Origin: Petrimonas sulfuriphila
Lineage (GTDB): Bacteria; Bacteroidota; Bacteroidia; Bacteroidales; Dysgonomonadaceae
DNA: 64,000 bases
NCBI RefSeq assembly: GCF_051201015.1
Contig: NZ_JBPEHI010000013.1
Direction: 5' to 3' (one strand)
In this document: in pieces, positions 29,401 through 36,726 of the stretch
Layout of the letters: each line of letters begins with the position of its first letter
Numbering within the stretch: the first letter of the stretch is position 1
The notes under the pieces: generated by a model
What the model saw: the letters and a program-made list of their open reading frames with translations, nothing else
Told to the model about the DNA's origin: nothing
Database searches by the model: none
Position numbers and translations under genes: made by a program

Positions 29401-29686
29401 TGGTTGTTCTTCCGTTCACCGGAATTAACTGTGTCTGCATGCCCACATAGGATACCTCTATTTGGCCATTGGAGGGAACATTACTTAACGTAAAATTCCC
29501 ATCGGCATCGGTAACAGTTCCGATGGTAGTTCCAGGAACCTGAATCGTTACCCCAATTAATGGTTCATTGTTTGCATCAACCACACTACCTCTTACTGTA
29601 ATGCCCTGAGCAAACATACATAAGGAAATAGTCCATAATAAAATGAACACCATTCCTCTTGCCAGATTTGAAATTTGTCTTTTCAT
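26495..29686 (-). CDS. susC: SusC/RagA-family TonB-dependent glycan transporter
   Basis: A 1063-residue outer-membrane channel. A signal peptide ends near residue 27. A carboxypeptidase-regulatory-like domain (GITVRGSVVDANNEPLIGVT to about residue 105) precedes a TonB-box-like EEVVVVGYGTMKKSDLTGAV. The plug domain follows with the RIRGTNSINSGNDPLFVVDD and SIDVLKDASATAIYGARGANG signatures, and a large beta barrel ends in aromatic NLTF. It is the first gene of the PUL, behind a well-formed promoter about 225 bases upstream. Import of manno-oligosaccharides is inferred from the downstream enzymes. Confidence 0.96.
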   Translation of the reverse strand: MKRQISNLARGMVFILLWTISLCMFAQGITVRGSVVDANNEPLIGVTIQVPGTTIGTVTDADGNFTLSNVPSNGQIEVSYVGMQTQLIPVNGRTTIQVTLSEDTELLEEVVVVGYGTMKKSDLTGAVENVSAARLLDKPAFNVAQALSGKVAGLKIIERSGAPGGIPMIRIRGTNSINSGNDPLFVVDDVVGVTNALTILNPNEIQSIDVLKDASATAIYGARGANGVIIITTKRGVEGKPIVSYDGYVTQSYMQRRLNVLNNEQFFYVIRQAYMNVSKYATNPNWSTLYDASILPPGKGSMTYSEMPWLFEKTTQGGYPIPMMGRDGNYYKPRFENDWEGETFRPATSTNHQIAIRGGNKDVKLGTFLGYSNNNGLLLNSNFERFSGKLTGDVKLTDWFNINSFLSLNRSKERTNDVSYFSGGMARSAIESYPMLPIKYPDDPEVYGIYAGQYGTNADFPMGEVDCQSPVAISNGVETFRRRVQVNGALSLNFTITPNLTFKSNFAMDLLEEKYYRYANRKISRSAQGAANLEAFKNYYWQNENYFNYNNTFGDHTIAGLLGASWSRFTGENLTTWNDHFFDDFYGWHNIGIGTATRPAPSSSDRQNSLNSYFARINYDFMGKYLFTATGRYDGSSKFGKNSKYGFFPSASVAWRMSEEEFMKNINGLTNLKFRASIGQTGNQEIGSYVTQTFIGSGNVVLGNAGQPGLWPNSVGNPDLRWEKTTQYNFGVDLGFADNRITLMLDYYNKLTSDMLLDVPLPESTTTGSVRLNYGKIRNEGFEAVLSTHNVKTRNFNWYSDINFTRNVNTIEQLGPTGADILRNWWVGGANTILREGLPVAQFFGLNRLGTYGTQEASLAARYGMLPGDVKYEDRNNDGRISFVEDGIPMGSAFPIWDMNVNNSVTYKNIDFNLDIRISYGAKKENRTNHSSEDRQGLANGKTSILDAWRPDHQNTMVAQVRPGNGGAYYQTYPDTRWIEDASFVRGDGMTLGYTFPQDMTKKVGASRVRIYLNASNFFLLTKYSGYDPEGSDNDNMDSITPGMDFFMYPRPSNYSFGVNLTF

Positions 29687-29910
29687 TCTTTCATTTTTTT
29701 AGATTAATAATTAATTAAAGTCCTGAGCGCATCTTGGTATTGAGTGATTGATTTTTTGTAGAATGAAAGTAAAATTGTAATATATTATAAAAAATTAAGC
29801 ACAAAATGACACATAAATTATCATATATTATGAATATGATCATCAGAGGTTCAGTTACAGCTTGTGTATACTAACGGCACATGAGTTTTAATAATGCTAA
29901 ATATTCATTG

Positions 29911-29941
29911 CAAAAATAGAATATTATTTATTATATGCAAA
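29911..29941 (-). promoter_or_regulatory. susC promoter, Bacteroidetes sigma consensus
   Basis: Reading the minus strand, TTTG (29941-29938) is followed after exactly 19 bases by TATTTTTG (29918-29911), a full match to the Bacteroidetes -33/-7 consensus TTTG-N19-TAnnTTTG. Transcription would begin near 29905, giving susC a leader of about 220 bases. Confidence 0.7.
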
Positions 29942-29982
29942 ATAAAACATAATAAATAATATAAAAATATAATATTATTTAT
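29921..29982. repeat. Three alternating inverted AT-rich copies overlapping the susC promoter
   Basis: Copy A atattatttattat (29921-29934) is exactly complementary to copy B (29949-29962) with a 14-base loop. The last 11 bases of B (29952-29962) are also exactly complementary to copy C (29972-29982). B can therefore pair with A or C, not both. Copy A fills most of the promoter spacer and the -33 box sits in the A-B loop. Base composition makes chance matches easier here. Confidence 0.6.
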
Positions 29983-30184
29983 GAATATATCGAAAATAAA
30001 GATTGTTTTAAATAAGCATTAAATTCATAAATATTATTATATGAAATTATATGTTAACAATAATTATTATAAATTAGTATTATAAGTGCGTGTTTATGGA
30101 TTTATTTAGGGTAATCTCGTTATTCCCAAACTTTTTATCACTAAAGTTGTTTTGAATAATAGATATCACAAAAAATGAAGCAAA

Positions 30185-30766
30185 ATGATGTACAAGTTAA
30201 AAACACTATCCCTGATTTTTTTCCTAACGACAGGATTATTTGTCAGTACCCATGCTCAAGAGATTTCTGTTAAAACCAATGTTCCGTACTGGTTTACGGC
30301 AACTCCCAATGTAGGGTTTGAATATGTATTGGGTGAGAACCTCAGCCTGGAGTTCACGGCTGGATTTAATCCGTTCAAATTCGGTGACACGAAACAGATG
30401 AAACACTGGGTCATTTGGCCTGAATTGAGGTATTGGTTGTATCAACCTGACAGCGGACATTTTTTTGGTCTTCACGGTGTGGCCGGTCAATACAATATCG
30501 GCGGGTTGGATTTGCCTTGGGATCGCTTTGCAGGACTTAAAACCCGCCGTTATCAGGGGAGCGCCATTGGCGTTGGGCTGAGTTACGGTTATAGATGGGT
30601 CTTGAACGACAGATGGGGGATTGAGATAACTGCAGGAGGAGGTTTTGCCAGGTTCAACTATGATGTGTATTCATTGGGGAACAACGGTCAGAAAACGGGA
30701 GAGAACACAAAAAATTATTTTGGCCCTACCAAAGGAGCATTGTCTTTAATTTATATCATCCGTTAA
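30185..30766 (+). CDS. DUF3575 family exported protein (first of tandem pair)
   Basis: A 193-residue protein with a signal peptide (to about residue 24, ending THAQ). The mature chain begins with the DUF3575 pattern VKTNVPYWFTATPNVGFEY and continues through FGDTKQMKHWVIWPELRYWL, HFFGLHGVAGQYNIGG and NYFGPTKGALSL, a compact 8-strand-like outer-membrane barrel by appearance. Function of the family is not established; members are common in Bacteroidetes envelopes. Two ATGs in a row open the frame. It diverges from susC but nothing in the sequence ties it to mannan use. Confidence 0.85.
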   Translation: MMYKLKTLSLIFFLTTGLFVSTHAQEISVKTNVPYWFTATPNVGFEYVLGENLSLEFTAGFNPFKFGDTKQMKHWVIWPELRYWLYQPDSGHFFGLHGVAGQYNIGGLDLPWDRFAGLKTRRYQGSAIGVGLSYGYRWVLNDRWGIEITAGGGFARFNYDVYSLGNNGQKTGENTKNYFGPTKGALSLIYIIR

Positions 30767-30815
30767 GGGAAGAAGGTGGTATTCATCGGAAATTAATAAC
30801 TTTTTTCCAAAAAGA

Positions 30816-30843
30816 ATAGCCGGGTTTTTACAAATCCGGCTAT
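30816..30843 (+). terminator. Hairpin terminator after the first DUF3575 gene
   Basis: atagccgg (30816-30823) pairs with ccggctat (30836-30843). With one GU pair the stem extends to 12 bp around a 4-base loop, and it is followed by cttt. It lies 50 bases past the stop. Its 3' arm overlaps the promoter element of the next gene. Confidence 0.6.
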
Positions 30844-30848
30844 CTTTG
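30841..30848 (+). promoter_or_regulatory. -7 element TATCTTTG before the second DUF3575 gene
   Basis: TATCTTTG matches TAnnTTTG. It lies 2 bases before an in-frame ATG (30850), so transcription would start inside or after that ATG. This supports the ATG at 30889 as the real start. No clear TTTG -33 box is found at the expected distance. Confidence 0.5.
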
Positions 30849-30888
30849 TATGCAGAAGCAAATATCCGGAAACAATACGAAGGCAATT

Positions 30889-31467
30889 ATGAACTCAACA
30901 AGGAAAATAGTTTTGCTAAATCTGTTTTGCATCCTATTCTTTTATAGCGTTGACGCACAGAAAATTGTAGGTGTAAAGACAAATATCCCGCATTGGGCAA
31001 CCGTTACGCCGAACATAGGGATTGAAGTCGCTTTTTGGAACAACATGACTTTTGAACTTTCCGGAGGTTATAATCCTTTTGAGTTTGGGGACGGGCAGCA
31101 ATGGAAGCATTGGATTATTTGGCCCGAGGTTCGCTATTGGTTTTGGGAACCGTTTAATGGACATTTTTTAGGGTTGCACGGTGTTTTTGCTGAATTTAAT
31201 GTAGGGGGATTGAATCTTCCCTTCGACAGGTTGGCAGCATTGAAAGATCGCCGTTATCAGGGGGCGGTGAATGGGGTTGGATTGAGTTATGGCTATACCT
31301 GGATAGTTGGAAATAGTCTGTTGCTGGAAGTAACGGGAGGCGCTGGTTATGGCCGATTAAACTACGATGTTTTCTCAAAAGGAAAGGAAGGATTCAAAAT
31401 AAACGAAGGGCGAAAACACTATTTTGGTCCTACCAAAGGCGCAGTCTCTGTTGCGTATGTCTTTTGA
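30889..31467 (+). CDS. DUF3575 family exported protein (second of tandem pair)
   Basis: A DUF3575 paralogue of the preceding gene: VGVKTNIPHWATVTPNIGIEVAFW, FGDGQQWKHWIIWPEVRYWF, HFLGLHGVFAEFNVGG and HYFGPTKGAVSVAY match it block for block, indicating tandem duplication. I chose ATG 30889 (192 residues, MNSTRKIVLLNLFCILFFYSVDAQ as signal peptide) over the in-frame ATG at 30850, because the -7 promoter box at 30841-30848 would put the transcript start beyond 30850, and because the signal peptide then begins at the N terminus. Role unknown; outer-membrane location is inferred. Confidence 0.85.
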   Translation: MNSTRKIVLLNLFCILFFYSVDAQKIVGVKTNIPHWATVTPNIGIEVAFWNNMTFELSGGYNPFEFGDGQQWKHWIIWPEVRYWFWEPFNGHFLGLHGVFAEFNVGGLNLPFDRLAALKDRRYQGAVNGVGLSYGYTWIVGNSLLLEVTGGAGYGRLNYDVFSKGKEGFKINEGRKHYFGPTKGAVSVAYVF

Positions 31468-31533
31468 TCAGGATGCAGAGTGCAGATTTTTTATGTTTTT
31501 AAAGTCTGTTTTTTAAAATAACCCGGTCTTTGC

Positions 31534-31563
31534 TTTGATTTGTATTTATTTACCGTAAATTTG
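31534..31563 (+). promoter_or_regulatory. dinB promoter, implying an almost leaderless transcript
   Basis: TTTG (31534-31537), an 18-base spacer and TAAATTTG (31556-31563) fit the Bacteroidetes consensus. The box ends only 5 bases before the dinB ATG at 31569, so the mRNA would have essentially no 5' leader. Confidence 0.5.
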
Positions 31564-31568
31564 CTACC

Positions 31569-32654
31569 ATGCTTCGTAAAATTATTCATATAGATATGGA
31601 TGCGTTTTATGCTTCCATAGAACAACGCGATAATCCCGAATATCGCGGTAAACCTGTTGCAGTAGGTTATGGCGGTAAGCGTGGCGTAGTGGCAGCTGCA
31701 AGTTATGAAGCCCGTCAATATGGTGTTCACTCTGCGATGGCATCGGTAACGGCATTGAGGAAATGTCCCCATTTAATTTTTGTGATGCCTCGTTTTGAAG
31801 TTTACAAAACGGTATCGAACCAGATTATGCAGATTTTTCGTGAATATACCGATAAGGTGGAGCCGCTCTCTCTCGATGAAGCATTTTTGGATGTTACGGA
31901 AAATAAGAAAGTGATGGAGTTTGCGACGCAAATCGCTAAAGAAATTAAGCAAAAGATTCACTGCCAGACCCGGTTAACAGCCTCTGCCGGAGTTTCCTAC
32001 AATAAGTTTTTAGCTAAAATCGCTTCCGATTACAACAAACCAAACGGGTTATACGTGATTACGCCTGAAAAAGCTGAAAAGTTTCTCGAGAAGCTGGGCA
32101 TTGAAAAGTTCTTTGGTGTAGGCAGGGTTACCGCCCATCGGATGCACGAATTAGGAATAAGAAATGGATTCGACCTGAAACAGCATTCGGAAAAGGAGCT
32201 TGTACACCATTTCGGTAAGGCCGGAGCCCTGTATCATCAGTTTGCCCGCGGGATCGATGAGCGAGAAGTGGAGTCGGAATACGTACGAAAATCGTTGGGT
32301 GCAGAAGAGACGTTTGCAGAAGACCTTCACGAACTGGTTGATCTGTTACGTGCCCTGGACGATATTGCCCGTGAAGTACACCGTAGAGCCGAGAAAAGAG
32401 GTTTTCTGGCAAAAACAGTGACCCTGAAAATTAAATACGCTGACTTTGCCGTTGTTACCCGTAGTAGAACCGTTGTCAATTATTTGAGGACGTATGATCA
32501 GCTTTTCGACATAGGCAAAGAATTGCTTCTACAAGTAGACGATATCGAAGAGCGAAAAATCCGGTTAATGGGATTGACTTTGAAAAATGCTGGTACCGAC
32601 CAGGTAGTTTTGACAAACCAACCGCTTCAGTTAACCCTTGAGTTTAAAGAATGA
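31569..32654 (+). CDS. dinB: DNA polymerase IV
   Basis: A 361-residue Y-family translesion polymerase. The catalytic metal ligands are visible: Asp9 and Asp11 in IIHIDMDAFYASIE, and Asp103-Glu104 in PLSLDEAFLDVTE. Helix-hairpin-helix and little-finger regions follow (FFGVGRVTAHRMHELGI; KTVTLKIKYADF). The C-terminal QLTLEF is a probable sliding-clamp binding motif. It starts exactly where E. coli DinB does. The 3' end overlaps the convergent acyltransferase gene by 11 bases. Confidence 0.96.
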   Translation: MLRKIIHIDMDAFYASIEQRDNPEYRGKPVAVGYGGKRGVVAAASYEARQYGVHSAMASVTALRKCPHLIFVMPRFEVYKTVSNQIMQIFREYTDKVEPLSLDEAFLDVTENKKVMEFATQIAKEIKQKIHCQTRLTASAGVSYNKFLAKIASDYNKPNGLYVITPEKAEKFLEKLGIEKFFGVGRVTAHRMHELGIRNGFDLKQHSEKELVHHFGKAGALYHQFARGIDEREVESEYVRKSLGAEETFAEDLHELVDLLRALDDIAREVHRRAEKRGFLAKTVTLKIKYADFAVVTRSRTVVNYLRTYDQLFDIGKELLLQVDDIEERKIRLMGLTLKNAGTDQVVLTNQPLQLTLEFKE

Positions 32655-33183
32655 AATTCTCAGGATGTTTCCCTTTGATGTCCTTGTAATAGGATTTGAT
32701 CTTCACAATATCGGTTTTGTAGTCGCCCGACGGATAGAACAGGTCGAGAAGTGAGGCTTCTTTTTTGCTATAGTCCAATCCGATCAATAGAATAGGAACA
32801 TTAGCCTTCACGGCAATAAAATAAAATCCTTTTTTCCATTCTTTCACCGGCTTACGGGTTCCTTCGGGAGTAATGGCTAGATGTAGTTTGTTGTGTTTTT
32901 CAAACTCTGCCGCCAAAAAACCGGTCATTGAATTATTTTTGCTTCGTTCCACCGGAATCCCTCCGATACTTTTGAAGAAGAGATTAAATGGAAAAATGAA
33001 CCATTCTTTTTTTATCAAAAAATTGGCGGTTCTGCCTATAGAGGAGTAGGCGAGTTTACCAATAATAAAGTCCCAGTTGCTTGTGTGCGGTGCAACTACA
33101 ATGATGCACTTGGATGCATCGGGTAGGGTGTTTATAACTTTCCAGCCAAGTATTTTGTTTAATATGAATTTGCTAAGTCTCAT
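32644..33183 (-). CDS. Lysophospholipid acyltransferase family protein (PlsC-like)
   Basis: A 179-residue PlsC-superfamily protein. The acyltransferase motif HTSNWDF (H-x4-D) appears at about 33-39, a conserved GGIPVERSK block in the middle, and the PEGTRKPVKEWKKG motif in the second half. It is shorter than PlsC proper, resembling the small acyltransferases that are widespread in Bacteroidetes. It probably transfers acyl chains to a lysophospholipid or lipid A-type acceptor at the inner membrane; the acceptor cannot be told from sequence. Confidence 0.85.
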   Translation of the reverse strand: MRLSKFILNKILGWKVINTLPDASKCIIVVAPHTSNWDFIIGKLAYSSIGRTANFLIKKEWFIFPFNLFFKSIGGIPVERSKNNSMTGFLAAEFEKHNKLHLAITPEGTRKPVKEWKKGFYFIAVKANVPILLIGLDYSKKEASLLDLFYPSGDYKTDIVKIKSYYKDIKGKHPENFIL

Positions 33184-33283
33184 TTTAGTTCAACGTTTTT
33201 TATTTTTAATTTTTTAGACGAAAAAAATACTGTGATAGGGTTAAATTGTCATATTGAACGATGATGAAAATCTATCATATATT

Positions 33284-35218
33284 CTATTTTAAGTTCTCTA
33301 ATTCCAACGTTATGCGTTCCCATTTGTTCATCACAGCGTCTAATTTATTCTTGGTCTCCAGGTACTTTTGCAATAAATCGAAATTGACTGCGCCTTCGGG
33401 TGTGGATAATTGCGTTTCCATTTCCGATAAACGTTCTTCCATTTTAGTGATTTTCTCTTCGGCTTCCTGCACTTCTTTTTCTTTTCGCTTAATTAACCGG
33501 TTTTGTTCTTTCTGTTCCTGATACGAAAGCTTATTTTCTGACAGGTGTTCTTCTTTTTCTTTCTGCTTGGATGTAGCAGGAGATTTTGATAATTCCAGTT
33601 GTTGAAGGTTCTCAAGTTTCTTTTTGGATAGGAAATCATAAATTCCACCCATATGCTCCCGTACTCCGCCACCGCCAAACTCATAGACTTTGCTAACGAG
33701 TTCATTGAGAAAATCCCGGTCGTGCGACACGATGATGGCTGTGCCGTCGAATTCGCGAATGGCCTTTTTCAATACTTCTTTCGATGCAATATCCAGGTGG
33801 TTGGTCGGCTCATCGAGAATAAGCAGGTTCACCGGTTCGAGCAAGAGTCGGATCATCGCCAACCGGGTGCGTTCGCCGCCGGACAATACTTTTACTTTTT
33901 TATCGGATGCTTCACCGCCAAACATAAATGCTCCCAGTATATCCCGGATTTTGGTTCGGATATCACCTGCAGCAACGTAGTCGATGGTTTCAAAAACCGT
34001 CAGGTTTTCATCGAGTAACTGTGCCTGGTTCTGAGCAAAATAACCAATTTTTACGTTATGTCCGAGCTCCAGATTCCCATCAAACCCAATCTCTCCCATA
34101 ATGCATTTCACCAGTGTTGATTTTCCCTCGCCGTTTTTTCCCACAAAAGCAACTTTCTCACCCCGGTTGATGGTCAGTGTTACGTTTGAGAATACCTGAT
34201 GATCGCCATATTTTTTGGCTAAATTTTCAGTAACGACCGGATAGGAGCCTGATCGTGGTGCAGGAGGAAACTTTAAATTCAGGCGTGAATTGTCCACTTC
34301 ATCCACTTCAATGCGTTCGATTTTTTCGAGTTGTCTGATGCGTGACTGTACCTGGTTGGATTTGGTGGCTTTGTATCGAAATCGTTCGATGAATGCCTCG
34401 GTATCCTGAATTTGTTTCTGCTGATTTTCGTAAGCCCGTTGCTGTTGTTCACGCCTCTCTTTTCTAAGTTCGAGGTATTTGGAGTAATTTACTTTGTAAT
34501 CGTGGATATTCCCCAACACAATTTCGATAGTGCGGTTGGTTACGTTGTCTAAAAAAGCTTTGTCGTGTGAAACCAGCATCACGGCATTGGTTCGTGAGAT
34601 AAGGAAGGTCTCTAGCCATTGGATAGATTCAATGTCCAGGTGGTTGGTCGGCTCATCCAGCAGGAGTACGTCGGGTGATTGGAGCAGAATCTTGGCCAGC
34701 TCAATGCGCATCCGCCATCCACCGCTGAATTCTTGCGTCGGGCGGTTAAAGTCGGAACGATTGAATCCTAACCCCAGTAATGTTTTCTCGGTTTCGGCTT
34801 CAAAATCATTGATGCCCGACATCAGAAGCAACTCCTGCACGTCGGTGGATCGTTGAATAATATGGTGGTATTCGTCCGATTCATAATCGGTCCGTTCAGC
34901 CAATTGCCGGTGAAGCACTTCCAGTTCCTGTTCCAGTTTTTTTAAGTGCTCGAACGCAAGTGCTGCCTCTTCCTTTACCGTTCGTTCATTGCTGAGCTTC
35001 ATCTGTTGTGGCAGGTAGCCCACCGTGACTTCTTTCGGGTACGAAATGATGCCGCTTGTAGGCTGTTGTGCTCCCGCCATAAGTTTTAACAGCGTGGATT
35101 TTCCCGCGCCGTTTTTCCCGGCGAGTGCAATTCGTTCGTCCTTGTTCAGAACAAAAGAAATTTCATCGAGCAGGGTAAACCCGCCGAACTGAACGGTTAG
35201 ATTTTCGATGGAAATCAT
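33284..35218 (-). CDS. ABC-F family ATPase (ribosome-associated)
   Basis: A 644-residue protein with two fused ABC ATPase domains and no membrane segments. Domain 1 has GKNGAGKST (about 36-44), SGGWRMRIELAK and LLLDEPTNHLD; domain 2 has GKNGEGKST, LSGGERTRLAMIR and LILDEPTNHLD. The linker is rich in charged helix (RKERREQQQRAYENQQKQIQ). The C-terminal ~100 residues form a predicted coiled coil. This layout is that of ABC-F translation factors (Uup/YdiF type). It lies 3 bases behind hisS and is presumably co-transcribed with it, consistent with a translation-related job. Confidence 0.93.
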   Translation of the reverse strand: MISIENLTVQFGGFTLLDEISFVLNKDERIALAGKNGAGKSTLLKLMAGAQQPTSGIISYPKEVTVGYLPQQMKLSNERTVKEEAALAFEHLKKLEQELEVLHRQLAERTDYESDEYHHIIQRSTDVQELLLMSGINDFEAETEKTLLGLGFNRSDFNRPTQEFSGGWRMRIELAKILLQSPDVLLLDEPTNHLDIESIQWLETFLISRTNAVMLVSHDKAFLDNVTNRTIEIVLGNIHDYKVNYSKYLELRKERREQQQRAYENQQKQIQDTEAFIERFRYKATKSNQVQSRIRQLEKIERIEVDEVDNSRLNLKFPPAPRSGSYPVVTENLAKKYGDHQVFSNVTLTINRGEKVAFVGKNGEGKSTLVKCIMGEIGFDGNLELGHNVKIGYFAQNQAQLLDENLTVFETIDYVAAGDIRTKIRDILGAFMFGGEASDKKVKVLSGGERTRLAMIRLLLEPVNLLILDEPTNHLDIASKEVLKKAIREFDGTAIIVSHDRDFLNELVSKVYEFGGGGVREHMGGIYDFLSKKKLENLQQLELSKSPATSKQKEKEEHLSENKLSYQEQKEQNRLIKRKEKEVQEAEEKITKMEERLSEMETQLSTPEGAVNFDLLQKYLETKNKLDAVMNKWERITLELENLK

Positions 35219-35221
35219 GGA

Positions 35222-36589
35222 TTACTTTTGATGTGCCAGTTTTTGAATAAGTTCATCAACAGACAGAGCCGTTTGTTCTCCCGATTGCATCTCTTTCAGC
35301 GTAACTTTCCCCTCTTTTATTTCGTTTTCTCCCACCAATGCCACAAAAGGAATGTTATTATTGTCGGCATACGACATTTGCTTTTTCATCTTGGCGGCTT
35401 CGGGATAGATTTCGGCACAAATCCCGTTGCTTCGCAATTGCGAGAGGATGGGGAGCAGGCATGACTCTTCCTTGTCGCCAAAGTTAACGAACAGCACATC
35501 GGTTGTGTGCGTGGAGTTATCGGGAAAGAGACTGAGTTGATCAAGCACATCGTAAATACGGTCGGCACCGAAAGAGATTCCAACACCCGATACACCTGAA
35601 AGTCCGAAAATACCCGTAAGGTTGTCGTAACGGCCTCCGCCCGTGATACTTCCTATTTCCACATCCAACGCTTTTACTTCGATGATGGCTCCAGTATAAT
35701 AATTGAGGCCGCGAGCCAAGGTGAGGTCAAGTTCGAGGCCGCAACCGATAGTTAGCAGCCCGGTTTTATTGAGAATGAATTCCAGCTCTTCCACACCTTT
35801 CAGGCCAGTTTCGGAAGAAGACAGCACGCTTTTAAGTGTTGTCAGTTTCTCATTATTGGTTCCTCCAATCAGAATAATGGGTTGCAGTTGTTGTATGGCG
35901 GTTTCGGAAATGCCTTTTCCCCGGAGCTCTTCATTCACGTTAGCCAGCCCGATTTTATCCAACTTATCGATGGCAACGGTAATGTCGGTGATCTTATCGG
36001 CCTCGCCGATAATTTCGGCAATCCCTGAAAGGATTTTCCGGTTATTGAGTTTTACCGATACACGGATATTGAGTCTGCGGAATACTTCGTCAATAATTTG
36101 TATCAGCTCCACCTCGTTAAGCAATGAGTCGGAACCTACCACGTCAGCATCGCATTGAAAAAATTCGCGATAACGTCCTTTTTGCGGCCGGTCTGCGCGC
36201 CAGACGGGTTGAATTTGAAACCGCTTGAAAGGAAAAGATATCTCATTGCGGTGCATTACTACGTATCGGGCAAAGGGTACGGTAAGGTCGTATCGCAATC
36301 CTTTTTCTGAAATCTTACCGGCCGTTTTTGCCGAGTTCCCTTCCTTTACATCATCAGTACTTATACTCGAAAGAAAGTCACCCGAGTTAAGGATTTTGAA
36401 CAGGAGCTTATCGCCCTCTTCACCGTATTTCCCCATCAGCGTGGAAAGATTTTCCATAGCAGGTGTTTCAATCTGCCGGAATCCGTAGAGGCGATATACG
36501 TTTTTGATTGTATCAAAAATATAGTTGCGTTTCGCCATTTCTTCGGGCGAAAAATCACGCGTACCTTTAGGTATGGAGGGTTTTTGCAT
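35222..36589 (-). CDS. hisS: Histidine--tRNA ligase
   Basis: A 455-residue class II aminoacyl-tRNA synthetase. Motif 2 (QPVWRADRPQKGRYREFFQCDADVVG), the histidine-specific ARGLNYYTGAI block and motif 3 (GISFGADRIYDVL) are present, followed by the anticodon-binding domain. A TATCTTTG promoter box sits 26 bases upstream of the ATG and the ABC-F gene follows 3 bases after the stop. Confidence 0.97.
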   Translation of the reverse strand: MQKPSIPKGTRDFSPEEMAKRNYIFDTIKNVYRLYGFRQIETPAMENLSTLMGKYGEEGDKLLFKILNSGDFLSSISTDDVKEGNSAKTAGKISEKGLRYDLTVPFARYVVMHRNEISFPFKRFQIQPVWRADRPQKGRYREFFQCDADVVGSDSLLNEVELIQIIDEVFRRLNIRVSVKLNNRKILSGIAEIIGEADKITDITVAIDKLDKIGLANVNEELRGKGISETAIQQLQPIILIGGTNNEKLTTLKSVLSSSETGLKGVEELEFILNKTGLLTIGCGLELDLTLARGLNYYTGAIIEVKALDVEIGSITGGGRYDNLTGIFGLSGVSGVGISFGADRIYDVLDQLSLFPDNSTHTTDVLFVNFGDKEESCLLPILSQLRSNGICAEIYPEAAKMKKQMSYADNNNIPFVALVGENEIKEGKVTLKEMQSGEQTALSVDELIQKLAHQK

Positions 36590-36614
36590 CGTTGATTTTC
36601 TTTGTTTGGAACTG

Positions 36615-36622
36615 CAAAGATA
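36615..36622 (-). promoter_or_regulatory. hisS promoter -7 element
   Basis: The minus strand reads TATCTTTGCA, matching TAnnTTTG, 25 bases before the hisS ATG. No matching TTTG -33 box is visible. Confidence 0.5.
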
Positions 36623-36726
36623 ATGAATTTTGAGTTACCGTGGTATCTGTTTCGGCCATAACAAAAGCGCATTGCAGTAATTTGCAACACGCTTGAATGA
36701 GTTCAACAAAGTCTTTGTTCTTGAAT

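Larger units (their letters stand above)
29687..30184. other. 498-bp AT-rich divergent control region between susC and the first DUF3575 gene
   Basis: There is no gene here. The stretch 29900-30080 is extremely AT-rich. It holds the susC promoter (29911-29941, minus), three alternating inverted copies of an AT-rich 11-14-mer (29921-29982), and a ~220-base susC leader containing a small hairpin (atcatat/atatgat near 29820). On the other side a partial promoter-like TAAAGTTG lies at 30142-30149 before the DUF3575 gene. Confidence 0.7.

Noticed and set aside
29921..29982. A small CRISPR-like or direct repeat array
   Set aside because: There are only three short copies in alternating orientation in very AT-rich DNA, with no spacers of uniform length and no cas genes.
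29687..30184. A LacI operator in front of susC
   Set aside because: I looked for the CCGG-centred palindrome seen upstream of the regulator and did not find a convincing copy.
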